A stretch of 64,000 bases of DNA, from assembly GCA_002104945.1 (NCBI GenBank), contig MCFH01000023.1, positions 186,001 to 250,000 of the forward strand, written 5' to 3'. Below the pieces are notes generated by a model. That model ran no database searches. It was given only the letters and a program-made list of their open reading frames with translations, and had not been told where the DNA came from. Below, piece by piece: positions 11,534-27,268 of this stretch. The stretch's first letter is position 1; each line of letters begins with the position of its first letter. Source of the stretch: Piromyces finnis. Lineage: Eukaryota > Neocallimastigomycota > Neocallimastigomycetes > Neocallimastigales > Neocallimastigaceae. The translations under genes were made by a program, and so were the position numbers.

Positions 11534-11968
11534 TCAGGCAATCCATCGTATTCCTTTGTTAACATGCTTCTGAGCAGTCCTAGATCTAGCTTTGTTGGAT
11601 CTAAGTAATGGTGCAAAGTATGAAACTCTGCTAATCACTTGTAAGTTAAGTACTAGCTTTTTGAAAGGGATAGGAATATTAGGATTTCTTAAAAATTTAC
11701 TGATTGAGAAAAGTTCTTTCAAAACCTTTTTATTAAGAGCTTTAATCACTGGTTTGAGGGACAGATTCTTATCAAATGGAACATCAAGATAAGTGAAATA
11801 ATCAGTAGTTGGATCTTTCTTGTTCTGATTTTCTATTGATTCAGGACGAATCACCATCGTTGAACATTTCTGGATATCAAATTTCATTTCATTATACAAG
11901 ACCCATTCATTAACTCTTTTTAAGCATCCTCTTGATGGAGCACAAATAACTATATCATCTGCAAAAAG
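11534..11968 (-). pseudogene. LINE reverse transcriptase fragment
   Basis: The conceptual frame begins 'LFADDIVICAPSRGCLKRV', the YADD/FADD catalytic box of reverse transcriptases, then 'YNEMKFDIQKCSTMVI' and 'YLDVPFDKNLSLKP', the usual helix and 'YLG-x-F' hydrophobic segment, then a helical thumb. It ends at an in-frame TGA. Fingers and most of the palm are absent, so it cannot be active. Confidence 0.82.
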
Positions 11969-11989
11969 TCATTATCTGAAATGATGTTA

Positions 11990-12992
11990 CCAGAAGAATC
12001 ATTATCTTTACTAAATCCAACCTACTTTTTATATTTAACACTACATCATTTTCAAATTTAATTGAAAAATGCATATTATCTATGATTTAATTTTTTGGTC
12101 TTTAAAATTTATATAATTACATAAATTCATTATTATATAAATGACACATAATAATAATAATAATAATAATAATATAATGAAATTAATTATATTTTAATTA
12201 CTTTTTGGTTATTTTACATTTATTTTACTTTTTTTTTTTTTATGTTTTGATTATAAAAGTTCAAAACATATCTTTTAAATAATTATAAATTATAATTATT
12301 TTCTATTCTTGTCTTATTCCAATATTTATATTTTTTTTTTTTTTTTTTTTTTACATTTTTGTATATATATATTATTGGTATTTTTTTTTTTATAATAAAT
12401 ATGATATATTATATTAAATTAATTGAATATTATAAATAATTTAGAATAAATAATATGAAATAAAATAATGGATAACTTTGAAAAAAAATATATAATTAAA
12501 CATTTTTTAGTAATAAATAAGAATAATAAGTTTTAAATATTTATAATTTATAATATACAAAAAGAGGAATGTTATTTTCATTTTTATAAATAAATATTTA
12601 AATCTAATTTTTTATAATTTAATAAATATTATCCTAATTAATAAATATTAAATTATTTTTTTTTTAATTTCTAATTTTAAAATACAATATTTAATTTTCA
12701 TTTAAATATTTTTTTTCTTTTACTTCAATCTCTTTACTATTAAATATAATCAATAATCCTTATATATATTATTCTCTTTTTTTTTTTAAAAAAAAAGGAT
12801 AATATTTTTATTTAAAACTATATAATCTATAGTATTAAATAATCTAATTTATGTTTATCATTATTGAAAAATTATAAAGATTTAAAGTAAAAAAAAATAT
12901 TATTAAATGATAACTAAATATATAAATAATTTATATTATTTTTTTAATTTTGATTTTGTATTCCCTTTTTCTTTTTCTACTTTATTTTTCAT
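11990..12992. other. AT-rich spacer
   Basis: No gene seen. Includes an AAT microsatellite of about eight units near 12151-12175 and a poly-T tract at about 12332-12352. Confidence 0.65.
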
Positions 12993-14684
12993 TTAATTTT
13001 CAAAATCACTTTCATCATCAGCATTACCAATTTCTTCATCATCTAATTGAATATCTTGAATTTCTTCAATATCACTGTCTTGAATATCATTGTTATCAGT
13101 AACAGTTTGTTGAATTTCGGAAATGATAGATTCTTCTTCACTTTCAGATTCAATTTCTTGAACTTCGTTATTGTTTGAATCATCTTCAATAACTTCATCA
13201 ATGTTTTCTTCGTCAGACATAACATCGGTTTCAACTTCATTACTATTAGTTTTGCTGTCAGGAATATCAGAAATGGTAGTTTCAGATGGAGTTTCAGTGT
13301 TTACACATTCTGGAGCATATTGGTTTTCTGGTAAACTGCAATCAATTTCAGAAGTAGTAGTTTCAGATGGAGTTTCATTTTGAACACATTCTGGAACATA
13401 TTGGTTTTCTGGTAAGCTACAGTCAACTTCAGTAGTTTCAGATGGTGTTTCAGTGTTTACACATTCTGGAACATATTGGTTTTCTGGTAAACTGCAATCA
13501 ATTTCAGAAGTAGTAGTTTCAGATGGAGTTTCATTTTGAACACATTCTGGAACGTATTGGTTTTCTGGTAAACTACAATCAATTTCAGAAGTAGTAGTTT
13601 CAGATGGAGTTTCAGTGTTTACACATTCTGGAACATATTGGTTTTCTGGTAAACTGCAATCAATTTCAGAAGTAGTAGTTTCAGATGGAGTTTCATTTTG
13701 AACACATTCTGGAACATATTGGTTTTCTGGTAAACTGCAATCAATTTCAGAAGTAGTAGTTTCAGATGGAGTTTCATTTTGAACACATTCTGGAACGTAT
13801 TGGTTTTCTGGTAAGCTACAGTCAACTTCAGTAGTTTCAGATGGTGTTTCAGTGTTTACACATTCTGGAACATATTGGTTTTCTGGTAAACTGCAATCAA
13901 TTTCAGTAGTTTCAGATGGAGTTTCAGTGTTTACACATTCTGGAATATATTGGTTTTCTGGTAAACTGCAATCAATTTCAGAAGTAGTAGTTTCAGATGG
14001 AGTTTCATTTTGAACACATTCTGGAACATATTGGTTTTCTGGTAAACTGCAATCAATTTCAGTAGTTTCAGATGGAGTTTCATTTTGAACACATTCTGGA
14101 ACGTATTGGTTTTCTGGTAAGCTACAGTCAACTTCAGTAGTTTCAGATGGTGTTTCAGTGTTTACACATTCTGGAACATATTGGTTTTCTGGTAAACTGC
14201 AATCAATTTCAGTTGTTTCAGATGGAGTTTCATTTTGAACACATTCTGGAATGTATTGGTTTTCTGGTAAGCTACAGTCAACTTCAGTAGTTTCAGATGG
14301 TGTTTCAGTGTTTACACATTCTGGAACATATTGGTTTTCTGGTAAACTGCAATCAACATTATGTGAAACATTAACACATTTTGGAGAATTCCTATTTTCT
14401 GGTAAACTACAATCAATAGAATGGCTACATGGAGTTGGAGTGGACACTAATGTAGTTGTAGTAGTTGGATAAGAAATACTGGTGGTAGTGGTAGTAGTGG
14501 TAGAAGTTGGGTTATTCCATCCCCAGTTCCAATTACCCCATGGATTCCAGTTATTCCAATCGAAACTCCAGTTATTCCAGTTATTCCATCCCCAGCCACC
14601 ATTATCAAATCCACTACATGGTCTTCCAAAAGTTTGTGAAAATAATACGATGGTAACACAAAGACAAAAGAATTTATTAAACAT
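12993..14684 (-). CDS. Secreted Cys-pair tandem-repeat protein, 563 aa
   Basis: The signal peptide is residues 1-20 (hydrophobic FFCLCVTIVLFSQTFG). Next come a Trp/Asn/Gly-rich segment (about 24-58) and a Thr-rich linker (about 60-85). Fifteen 'DCSLPEN' units follow: the first ends early, and the others read D-C-S-L-P-E-N-Q-Y-(V/I/A)-P-E-C-V, then NTETPSE or QNETPSE, with a short (25 aa) or long (27 aa, extra Thr-Ser) linker. Each unit holds one Cys pair. The C-terminal 80 residues are acidic. No transmembrane segment or GPI signal is seen, so it is probably secreted or wall-associated. It is not a dockerin or a carbohydrate-binding module that I recognise. The repeats are almost identical at the DNA level, implying recent expansion. 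Confidence 0.88.
   Translation of the reverse strand: MFNKFFCLCVTIVLFSQTFGRPCSGFDNGGWGWNNWNNWSFDWNNWNPWGNWNWGWNNPTSTTTTTTTSISYPTTTTTLVSTPTPCSHSIDCSLPENRNSPKCVNVSHNVDCSLPENQYVPECVNTETPSETTEVDCSLPENQYIPECVQNETPSETTEIDCSLPENQYVPECVNTETPSETTEVDCSLPENQYVPECVQNETPSETTEIDCSLPENQYVPECVQNETPSETTTSEIDCSLPENQYIPECVNTETPSETTEIDCSLPENQYVPECVNTETPSETTEVDCSLPENQYVPECVQNETPSETTTSEIDCSLPENQYVPECVQNETPSETTTSEIDCSLPENQYVPECVNTETPSETTTSEIDCSLPENQYVPECVQNETPSETTTSEIDCSLPENQYVPECVNTETPSETTEVDCSLPENQYVPECVQNETPSETTTSEIDCSLPENQYAPECVNTETPSETTISDIPDSKTNSNEVETDVMSDEENIDEVIEDDSNNNEVQEIESESEEESIISEIQQTVTDNNDIQDSDIEEIQDIQLDDEEIGNADDESDFEN
13290..14410 (-). repeat. Coding minisatellite, 75/81-bp units
   Basis: Fourteen near-identical units plus a diverged one lie inside the secreted repeat gene. 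Units come in two lengths, differing by six bases encoding Thr-Ser, and two sequence types (VNTE and VQNE). A synonymous haplotype ('aagctacagtcaac' on the plus strand) tracks with the E-V boundary, so units appear to have duplicated as blocks. Confidence 0.9.
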
Positions 14685-16757
14685 TTTGAATAGTTGTTAA
14701 TTTTTCTTTTTTTAAATTTCTAATTTTTTATAAAGTTTTTAATTTTGATTTTTAATAATAAATTAATATTTTTGTTTTGTTTTAGTTTTTTTATAAAATA
14801 AATAATATATACAGTAGTTGCTATTTTAACAATTAAAAAAGTTTTTTTTTTATAAATAAATAATATTATACAGCTATTTTATAATATAAAAATTAAAAGT
14901 TTTTTTTTTTTTTTGAAAACTATATTACAATAAAAAGGGAATTTTTAATTAATAAGAAATTTTTTTTTTTGTTTTTCTTATTAATTTTTATATTTTTTTT
15001 ATTCTTTTTTTTTTAAAAAAATTTTAATATTATTTTTTAGAGAATTAAAAAATATCGAAGGAATTTTTATCCTTTTATATTTTTTCAAAAGTTTAAGCTA
15101 TTTCCTATTTATAAAAAGATAATACTAAGTTTTTTTTTTTTTTTTTATTTTATTTTTCATATAATTAATTAATTATATTATTTAATAAATAAAATAAAAT
15201 TTTTCTTTTTATTTAATAAAGATGGATGATCCTTTTTTTAAATATTGAAACGGTCATTTTCTAATCTTTTTTTTTATTTTTTTGTGTAACAAAAACTTTT
15301 TTTTTCCATTTAATTTAGAAAATTATAAAATAAAATAAGGTAAAATCTTTTCATTTTCCATAATAAAAAAATATTAATTTAATTTTATATTAAATCAATC
15401 TTTTCTCTTTAAAAAAAAGAATTGTTGATAAATTATAAAAAGAGCCGTTTTTAATTATAATTTAAAAAAAAACTTTTTATTTATAATGAAAAATAAATGA
15501 AAGAAAAAATGGAATAATTTTTAATTAATAAAAATATTTTTAAATCTTTTATTAATTTCTGTAAAAAAAAAAAAAGATTGAAAAGATTATTTTTCAATTA
15601 ATAGTTTTTGAACCGTTTTTTTTTTCTAATTTATTTTATTATAATCGATTTAAAGTATAAACTAAAATTTTTTATATTTAGTCATTAATGAATAATTATT
15701 ATTAGTAAGTTGCGACATAAAGGGTATTTTATCAATAACATTTATTATAAATACCTAAAGAGATGCCTTCTGTTATTTTAACACTATAAGTAATAAAAAT
15801 TATATTTCAAATAAAAATTACAGAAAAAAAAATATAAAAATTAAAAATTATTTTTCGAAACATAATAATAATAAATAAAATGTACCGTTTAATTTTAATA
15901 TTCTATAATTAAAAGGAAAACGGTACACTTTAACATTTTTCTATAATAAAATAAAACATTTTTTAAAAAATAAAAAGTCTATTATATAAGCATTTTTATT
16001 TTTTTTTTCAAAAAAAATAATATTAATATTAATAGTTTTAAATTTATTTCTATTTTATTAGTATTATTATTTTATTATGAATTACTATACTTTACATAAA
16101 GGAAAAAAAAAAAAGTTGTTAATCACTAATTCCTCTTTTTTAATTTTAATATTTATTTTTACTTTTTATAGTTTAATTAAATCTTTGAGTGATGAATTTT
16201 ATTAAATAATATTTTTTATTAAATTTTCTTTTATTACTGCGGCAAGTTTTGCGGTCAAAAATAAATTAAATTTTTAAATTTTATATATTTTATATTTGTC
16301 ACAATTATTTTTTTTTTAATTAATTTCTTTTTTTTTTTTTTTTTTTTTCTTTTGATGTGTCAAGATCCATCACAATATTTATTGTTATATTGTTAATTTA
16401 TATGTCAACTTTTAATTATTAGAAACAAAAAATGTTCAAAAATAGTAATAATTAAGGAAAGGTTTAAAAAATAATAAAACTAATTTTTTTTTTTCCAATA
16501 TTATTAATCTTTTCAATAATTTATAAAAAAAAAAAAGAGGTATTATTATTATAATGTATTATAATATTATGTATAAATGAAATAATTATTTTAATACTTT
16601 TTTTATCATAAAGATTAAAACTATACCAATCAATAATATTTTTTTTTTTTTTTTTTTTTACAACTAATATATATAAAATAATGATAATCATAATCATAAC
16701 TTGATACTTGATGGTACGAGGTAAAATAACTTTTTATATATAATTAAAATTATAGTG

Positions 16758-16843
<86 letters not shown>

Positions 16844-17438
16844 GAGTTTAATTATTTAAAATGATGATTAGTCATTTTAAATAAATAAATACAAGTATAA
16901 ACATGTATTTTTTTTTTTTTTTTTTAATATATTGATAATGTATGATGTTTATTTTTAAATTTTAAAAAAAATTATATATAGATTTTAAAAGTTTTAATTG
17001 TTATATCAAAATAGTTTTATATAAATGGTTTTAATTATTTTTTTTTATATTGTAATACTTTTTAATTGTAATAGTAATATATACAAAAAATTGTATATTT
17101 TTTAAGGTTAATATACTTTTGTAGATAAAACAATAATAATACCATACAATTAATAGCTTTTCGAGTGAAGCATGCTCTAAATACAAAATGATAAATTATG
17201 AAATTTTGTTAATATATTCCAACTATGAGATATTAATTTGCTAATAATTAATGATTTGAAATATAATAAACTCATATCTCTTTAATTTTATATTAAAATC
17301 AAATGGATATGAATCTCTTATATTGATAAAAGAAAATAAAGATAATTTTGTTTTTTAATATTATGAAAGTCTCTAGAGTTTTATAAAACTTATAGTGGAC
17401 TTGAATTTTGTGAAACAATGGTAATGTCTTATAAAATA
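14685..17438. other. Long AT-rich spacer
   Basis: About 2.75 kb with no supportable gene. It includes many poly-T/poly-A runs and an ATT microsatellite at 16760-16839. Confidence 0.65.
16760..16839. repeat. (ATT)n microsatellite, about 26 units
   Basis: Uninterrupted ATT repeat in non-coding DNA. Confidence 0.95.
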
Positions 17439-17842
17439 TTAATGTTTATGTGTGATATCAATAGTAAAGAAATCAGGTTTAGATCTTTCAGCAGGAAGAG
17501 CATCATATGGAATAGTAGGAGCTTTTGTAGTATTACTAGCATAGGATGTCGTTCCTCGAGCAGGAGAAGGTCCGCGTGAACCTTCTTCATGTGAAGTAGA
17601 AGCTGGCGTAGAACTAACATCAGCAGTACTATAAGAAGTATCAATTCTTTCATATGGAGGAGGTGAAGATTCATATGGTTGATTAGGAGCATGACCTGCA
17701 ACTATATAAGGTTGATACGGTGGATACATTGGTTGTTGATAATAAATGCCTACTGGTAAACCTGTACTAGGATCATAATTAAATCCAATAGGTGTTGCCA
17801 TTGGTGTTGATGTTGTAGTTGGTATTGTCTGATTGCTGCTGC

Positions 17843-17926
<84 letters not shown>

Positions 17927-20039
17927 CATTATTATGATCATTATGGTATCTGTTGTTGTTACTATTATGACTATTACTATTATTACTGTTACTATTATGA
18001 CTGTTACTATTATTGCTGTTACTATTATTACTGTTATTATAACTATTGTTATTACTATTAGTATTACTATTAATATTACTATTATTATTGTTGTTATTAT
18101 TAGTATTATTACTATTATTGTTATTATTAGTATTAGTGTTATTACTATTGTTATTGCTATTATTACCATTATTGTTGTTGTTGTTGTTGTTATTATTATT
18201 ATTATTATTATTACTATTATAATTATTATTATTACCATTATAATTATTAACAACAAAAACAACTGGTTTATCTTTATAATTCTTTTCTGTATCAATATTT
18301 CCTATATCATCTAAACGCGAAGATTTAGTAGTAGTAGTAGTAGTTAAAGGATAATCTGGTTCAGTATCATTATAACAACAACAACAACAAATGCTAGCAC
18401 ATTCAGAAAGACCTATACTAACATAGGTAAAGCATTTCCAAAATAATGTACAAATTATAAATAAAGCTGCGATAATGACTACTAAGGTTATTATTACATT
18501 TAATACTACGCTAAAATTAATACCAGTATTTCTTTCCCTCTTAGAATTGGCTTCATTTTTAAGTTCTTTACTATTTGGGTTTGGATTGCCATTTCCTAAA
18601 TTAGTACTTTTAATATCATCTTCCACACAATTATAAAGACCAGATTTGCATTTTGAACTCTTTAAATTACATAAATTAGTATTTCCATATTCACATGTTC
18701 TAATATTCGATAATAATGGAACATATCCTGTTAAATTATTACTATCTAAATAGCTTTTTTAATTGAATTAATAATAAGAAAATAAAATAAACCTTTAATA
18801 TTACTCTTATATACTTTTTATAAAACTTTTTTTTTTAATTTTTTTATAAAAAAAAAACATACAGTGTTTCAAGGTTTTCTAAATTCTTATATTCATACGG
18901 AATATAACCTTCAAAATGGTTATCTTTTAAATTTCTTCAATTATTATTTAATTAATATTATTTCAATGATATACATATATGTTAATCATATTTTCCTTTT
19001 CTAAAAGCTTTATATCTTGAAATATATACAATATATCTTAATTTAAAAAAATATTTTATTTTTACTTACAAAAATTTTAAATTTTTTAATTTACCAATAC
19101 TACTTGGTAGTTCCCCATTCATAGAATTATAAGAAAGATTTCTATTTTTTAAAATATAAAATATATTTTTTTAATTATTCATTATTTATGATTTGTAACA
19201 ATATAAATAATTTATTAAATAATTGTTTTTTTGATTAAATATTTCTTTTTTTAAAAAATATATATATTAATATACATACAATTTTTCTAAATTTAACAAA
19301 TTTCCAATTTCACTTGGAATTCCTTTATTACCTAAAACTGAATAACTATCTGTAAATTCTCTATTATTTTTAAAGGAAAAAAAAATATTTAATAACATAA
19401 ATTTTCATTTTGAAAATATATATATGTATATATTTTTTAAAAATATATTAAATTTATATTTATTTCTTACAATATTTTCAATGATTTTATATTTGCAATA
19501 GTTGCAGGTAATCCAGAACTGTATAAAGGACTAGATATTTTCTCTAATTGACTAATTTTTTTTAAAATATATATAGAATATTAATATCTGCTTCTATCTT
19601 TTTAATTTACAAATACTTTTTTAAAAATAATTCTTACAGTTTTGATAAATTTTCCAATTTGGACAAATCATTAAAAAAAGTTCCTAATTCCATATTATGA
19701 TAACTGACATCGGAAAAAGTCCTAATAACATAAAATAATATATATATAATTTTATATTATACATTATCAGTTGAAACAATAAACTTTTCAATGTTTGATT
19801 TTTTTTTTTTTTTTTTTTTTTTTTTATACTAACAAAGAAACAATTTGTTTTTCAGAGTTACAAGCAACGCCTTTTTGCCAACAACAATTTTTAGCTCCTC
19901 CTATTTGAGTCTTTAAATTACTACTAAAATTAGTTAGGGCATTGGTAAGAATCTCACAATCATTAGCTAATACATTTTGAATATTTAATCCAAAAAGGAA
20001 TATATTCGCTAATATAAAATAAAGATATTTTGAAGGCAT
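17439..20039 (-). CDS. Leucine-rich-repeat receptor-like membrane protein, 636 aa, seven exons
   Basis: Exons (transcript order): 19834-20039, 19638-19721, 19471-19551, 19280-19360, 19070-19141, 18863-18934, 17439-18753. All six introns start GT, end AG and split the Leu codon after its second base. Exon 1 has a signal peptide and a plant-type LRR N-cap (DCEILTNAL and 'NCCWQKGVACNSEKQIVSL'). Each middle exon is one LRR of 24-28 residues, such as 'GELPSSIGKLKNLKFL'. The last exon gives the final LRR, a Cys-containing C-cap, one transmembrane helix (VVLNVIITLVVIIAALFIIC), a long poly-Asn cytoplasmic stretch and a Pro-rich tail with PPPY, a WW-domain ligand motif. There is no kinase. It probably senses or binds an external ligand; what it signals to is unknown. 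The total of 1911 nt is exactly 637 codons. Confidence 0.88.
17843..17930 (-). repeat. Coding (AAT)n tract encoding poly-Asn
   Basis: About 28 AAT codons on the minus strand encode a pure Asn run in the cytoplasmic part of the LRR receptor. More degenerate Asn/Ser codons flank it at 17940-18240. Confidence 0.9.
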
Positions 20040-22595
20040 TTTTTTTTTTTTGATAAATATTATTTCTAATGAAAACTTTTAATTATTTATTTCTTTTCAC
20101 TATATTTATTATTTTTTTCTTTTATTCATCCATTTATGTAAATAGTAAAAATAAATTACTATTACTATTTTATATTTTAATAACAATAATTTTATTTATT
20201 TATTTATTTATTTACAATATTAAGATAAACAAAAACTAAACCACTTTTGTATTATTATACTATTATACTTTTAAATATTCTACTTTTATTTTTCTTTTTT
20301 GCTTATGTTTTGATACTAAAAAGTGGTTATAAATAAATATCATAATATTAGTTTTTTTTTTTTTTTTAATATGATTAAAAAATCTTTTTTAGAGTTTTAA
20401 TGTTGATGATGATGGTAACAATTCTATTTGTTACTTCATTTATATTACACAACAACCTTATTTAATAATAATCGAATAAATAAAAAAATAAAATTAATAT
20501 GTTTTATATTGTATTAAAACCTTAATAAATATAAATTTTAATTTAGAGTGTTACATATTTTTTTTTATTATTCTTATTAAATTAACAGAATAATAGTATG
20601 AACATTGGGAACATGACTGAAAATAAAATAGCTACTTTATATTTTTTAATAAAATATTTTAGGATCAAATAGAATATTCAAAATATCTATATGTATATAT
20701 ATATTTATATATGTTTATTCACAGGTAATTAAAGGTATCTTTATATATGATATATCTTAATTATTAAATACTCTTAGTTTGATTATATTTTAATAGAATT
20801 TTAATGTGTTTAATCTTTTAAATATAAAATTGCATATTTTAATATAATATAAATCAAGTATTAATTAAAAAAAGTTTATTTAAAAATCATTTAGAAACTT
20901 AAAAAGAATTAATTATTTAAAGGATTAGGATTAGGATAAATAATTCTTTTACTCTACTTTATTGTTAACTATCCTACGTTAAATAATGACATAATTCATA
21001 GATAGATTGAATACTTTTCTTTTTATACTATTTTTACATGCAATTGTTCTAATAATTTATATTTGTATTAAGCAACGAAAGAGTTTCAACATTAGATATT
21101 GCTTAATAGAAATTTCTATTTAATTATTTTTTTTTAATTAAAAATATATTGACATTTATTAAAAGTGCTAGAATATGTGAAACGTTATGACACACAAGTA
21201 TTGAAATGTATTTATATGTATTGTATTTGATTAGATGTCTAAGCCATAATGTAGATGTATAAATACATGTAGTTTGAATTAGATGTTTACAAAAAGTAGT
21301 TCTTTATCATAAAAATATATTAATAAAGTTGACATAATTTTAAAAACCTAAATTAACAACTCCTAATAAATAATTATAAAAGTAGTTATTACGTTTTAAC
21401 CTTTCTAATATGTCAATGTACAACAATGTACAATCATTCGTTAGTTAAGGATTATATGGAATGTCTATAACAAAGAATGTTAATTTTTATTTATATAAAT
21501 GGATATAAATAAAAATTAATAGAAAGCGTATAATACATCATACTTACTAAAAATTAAAATTTTCATTAATTAAATACTTTAATAATAAAATATAAAAACA
21601 TGTTATTATTTTCAAAAGGATTGTCAATTTTTTATTTATATTTATAAAACAATTTTTTTTTTTTTTTTTTGAATAAAATATTAAAATATTATTAATTACA
21701 ATACATTTTTTTTAATACCTTTTCCTATAGTTCATAAGTTACTTTTTTAAAAAGATTTTATTCCCATTTAATCTAATAACTTTAAACATATTTTTTATTG
21801 ATCTTTTTAATTTATCAGTTTAATTGTTTATGGTAGTATCTATTCTATTTATTAGATTAAATTTTTGAAATTAAATAGGGAAAAAAAAATTACATTATTA
21901 ACAAATAAATAACTTTAAAATATACCATAAATATTTAGAAAAATATCTTTTTTTAATAATTAAAATATGTAAATTGTATAAAGAGGAAGGCTAATTTAAT
22001 TATGTACCATAAATGAAATAATAACAATAATATATATTTTCAAAAAAATTACTCTAAAAGATTAAAATAAAAATTATTAATATAAATATATATTTATATT
22101 TTAGATTAATATATTATTTTTTTTTTCATTATGTAGCAAGGTGATTATTTTTAGATTATGATAGATTTGTTTTATAATTTAATAAAGTATATATAATGAC
22201 AATGTATAAAATAATTATTATTAAAATGTTATAATTATGAATTTATTTTTTTTTTAATTAAATAAAATGTTATATATTACTGTTTAATGTAGTATATATA
22301 TAATATATTATATTACATTAATAAGAATAGCAATTATTATTATAATAATAATTATTATTCTTACTAATCCATATTTAATTATACTACCCTATAAATTAAA
22401 TTATTATAGATTTAAAAAACATGCGTAGTTAAAATATATAATTTTTTATAATAAAATATATTTAATTCATAAAAACTTAATACTTATTATAATAATAATA
22501 AGGATAATTATAAAAATAAATATTTTATACAAGAAAATTATTTTTTTTTTTCATTAATTATATTTTGTATATTATTCTAAAAAATTAAAGATAAA
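20040..22595. other. AT-rich spacer
   Basis: About 2.5 kb in which I see no gene, RNA or element. The 20980-21520 part is slightly less AT-skewed but contains no sustained frame. Confidence 0.6.
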
Positions 22596-23756
22596 TCAAA
22601 CATTATTTTTGTTGGTATTTAATTTCATATATATTTCTTTTATATTTTCAACTTCCTCTTTATCCTTTTTTTCTTTTATTTTATCCTTTTTTGATAGCTT
22701 CTTTTCCAATATTCTTGGAATACTGTTGACTTTTATATACTTGAAGAGATAATATCTAAATAAATCAATAATAGAGGAACACATATATATAGTAAGAGCA
22801 GTACCTAGACCTTTTAATATTACCATATGAATTGGGTCTTTAGCATAGCTTGCAAACTTGTTTGTTAAAAGTTTATGAATTATTGGATGTTCATGAATAA
22901 GATAAACACTAAATGAAATGGAGCTACATAAAACAATGAATTTTTGTATTGTCTTATTTGCAATAGTGATTTGAGAGAAAAACATAAAAATTCCAAAAGC
23001 GGATAATATAACAAAAATATTATCATATGAAAAAAAGTTTATTTCATCTGTGAATATTGTAGTCCATATACAAATAACTGAAAATATGTATAAAATAAAT
23101 GATTTAACTTTTGAAAATTTTACTGGATATAATTTAAGATAAGCACCAATGATGTATAAACAACCTAACCATAAAGGAGAATATCCTCTTTTTGTTTCAA
23201 ATACATCGACTTTAAATTTACTAATTATAGATGATAGCGAAAATAAAATAATTATAATTATAATAATATTTCTGTGATCTTTTTTACTTATTGCATGTAA
23301 CATTTTGTTTATATATGGAATAAAGAAATATAAACCAAAATAGGAAGTATAATACCAATATGCCTTACTAATTGCAGGAAAAAATATTAATTTTATTAAT
23401 AGTGAGAAAGATACTTGATAATATTCAGATAAGTAGGGAATAAATTTAAATAATATTCCTATTATTGAAGAGTAAAAAACTACTGTTAACCATAGTGGAA
23501 TCATCTTTAAAGCATTACATTTAGAGTTTACAATTAAATAACCAGAGACCATACCAAAAATATTTACAGCTGAGTATGCTGCAGCCTTAATGAAATAAGC
23601 AACAGCATATTTTGTAGTACCACTTTCAATATTTGCTATTATTCCACCATTTCCAAAAGTATGAAGTATAACCACCATAAACATAGAAAGAATTTTTAGA
23701 ATATCAATTCCATAGTTTCTTACTCTTTTTTGTGGTACCCGTATTGATTGTTCCAT
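22596..23756 (-). CDS. Membrane acyltransferase, acyltransferase-3 family, 386 aa
   Basis: An integral membrane enzyme of the acyltransferase-3 family, whose members transfer acetyl or other acyl groups to sugars and surface polysaccharides. Evidence: the N-terminal signature 'NYGIDILKILSMFMVVILH' with the conserved His near residue 32, about ten hydrophobic helices through residue 340, and a basic charged C-terminal tail (about 345-375, Lys/Glu-rich). The first residues, 'RVRNYGIDILKI', look like bacterial polysaccharide O-acetyltransferases. The length is normal and the gene intronless. Anaerobic fungi are known for genes taken from rumen bacteria, and this is a good candidate; a phylogeny would be needed. 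The acceptor cannot be read from sequence. Confidence 0.85.
   Translation of the reverse strand: MEQSIRVPQKRVRNYGIDILKILSMFMVVILHTFGNGGIIANIESGTTKYAVAYFIKAAAYSAVNIFGMVSGYLIVNSKCNALKMIPLWLTVVFYSSIIGILFKFIPYLSEYYQVSFSLLIKLIFFPAISKAYWYYTSYFGLYFFIPYINKMLHAISKKDHRNIIIIIIILFSLSSIISKFKVDVFETKRGYSPLWLGCLYIIGAYLKLYPVKFSKVKSFILYIFSVICIWTTIFTDEINFFSYDNIFVILSAFGIFMFFSQITIANKTIQKFIVLCSSISFSVYLIHEHPIIHKLLTNKFASYAKDPIHMVILKGLGTALTIYMCSSIIDLFRYYLFKYIKVNSIPRILEKKLSKKDKIKEKKDKEEVENIKEIYMKLNTNKNNV

Positions 23757-27268
<3,512 letters not shown>

Larger units (their letters stand above)
9758..11968 (-). mobile_element. Degenerate 5'-truncated non-LTR (LINE) retrotransposon
   Basis: Minus-strand remnants in element order: the end of a reverse transcriptase with the catalytic box LFADDIVI (11534-11968), a C-terminal region continuing it (10395-11474), and a possible RNase H-like end (9758-10230). 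The frame is broken by an in-frame TGA at 11534, a frameshift between 11474 and 11534, a second frameshift near 10395, and further stops near 10240-10280. Everything upstream of the FADD box (most of the RT and the endonuclease) is missing. The FADD box and downstream fold are standard for LINE ORF2 proteins; the clade is not assigned. No target-site duplication or tail could be recognised. Confidence 0.72.

Noticed and set aside
17750-18314. Long Ile/Thr or Val/Thr frames on both strands
   Set aside because: Shadows of the Asn-codon tract in the last exon of the LRR receptor gene.
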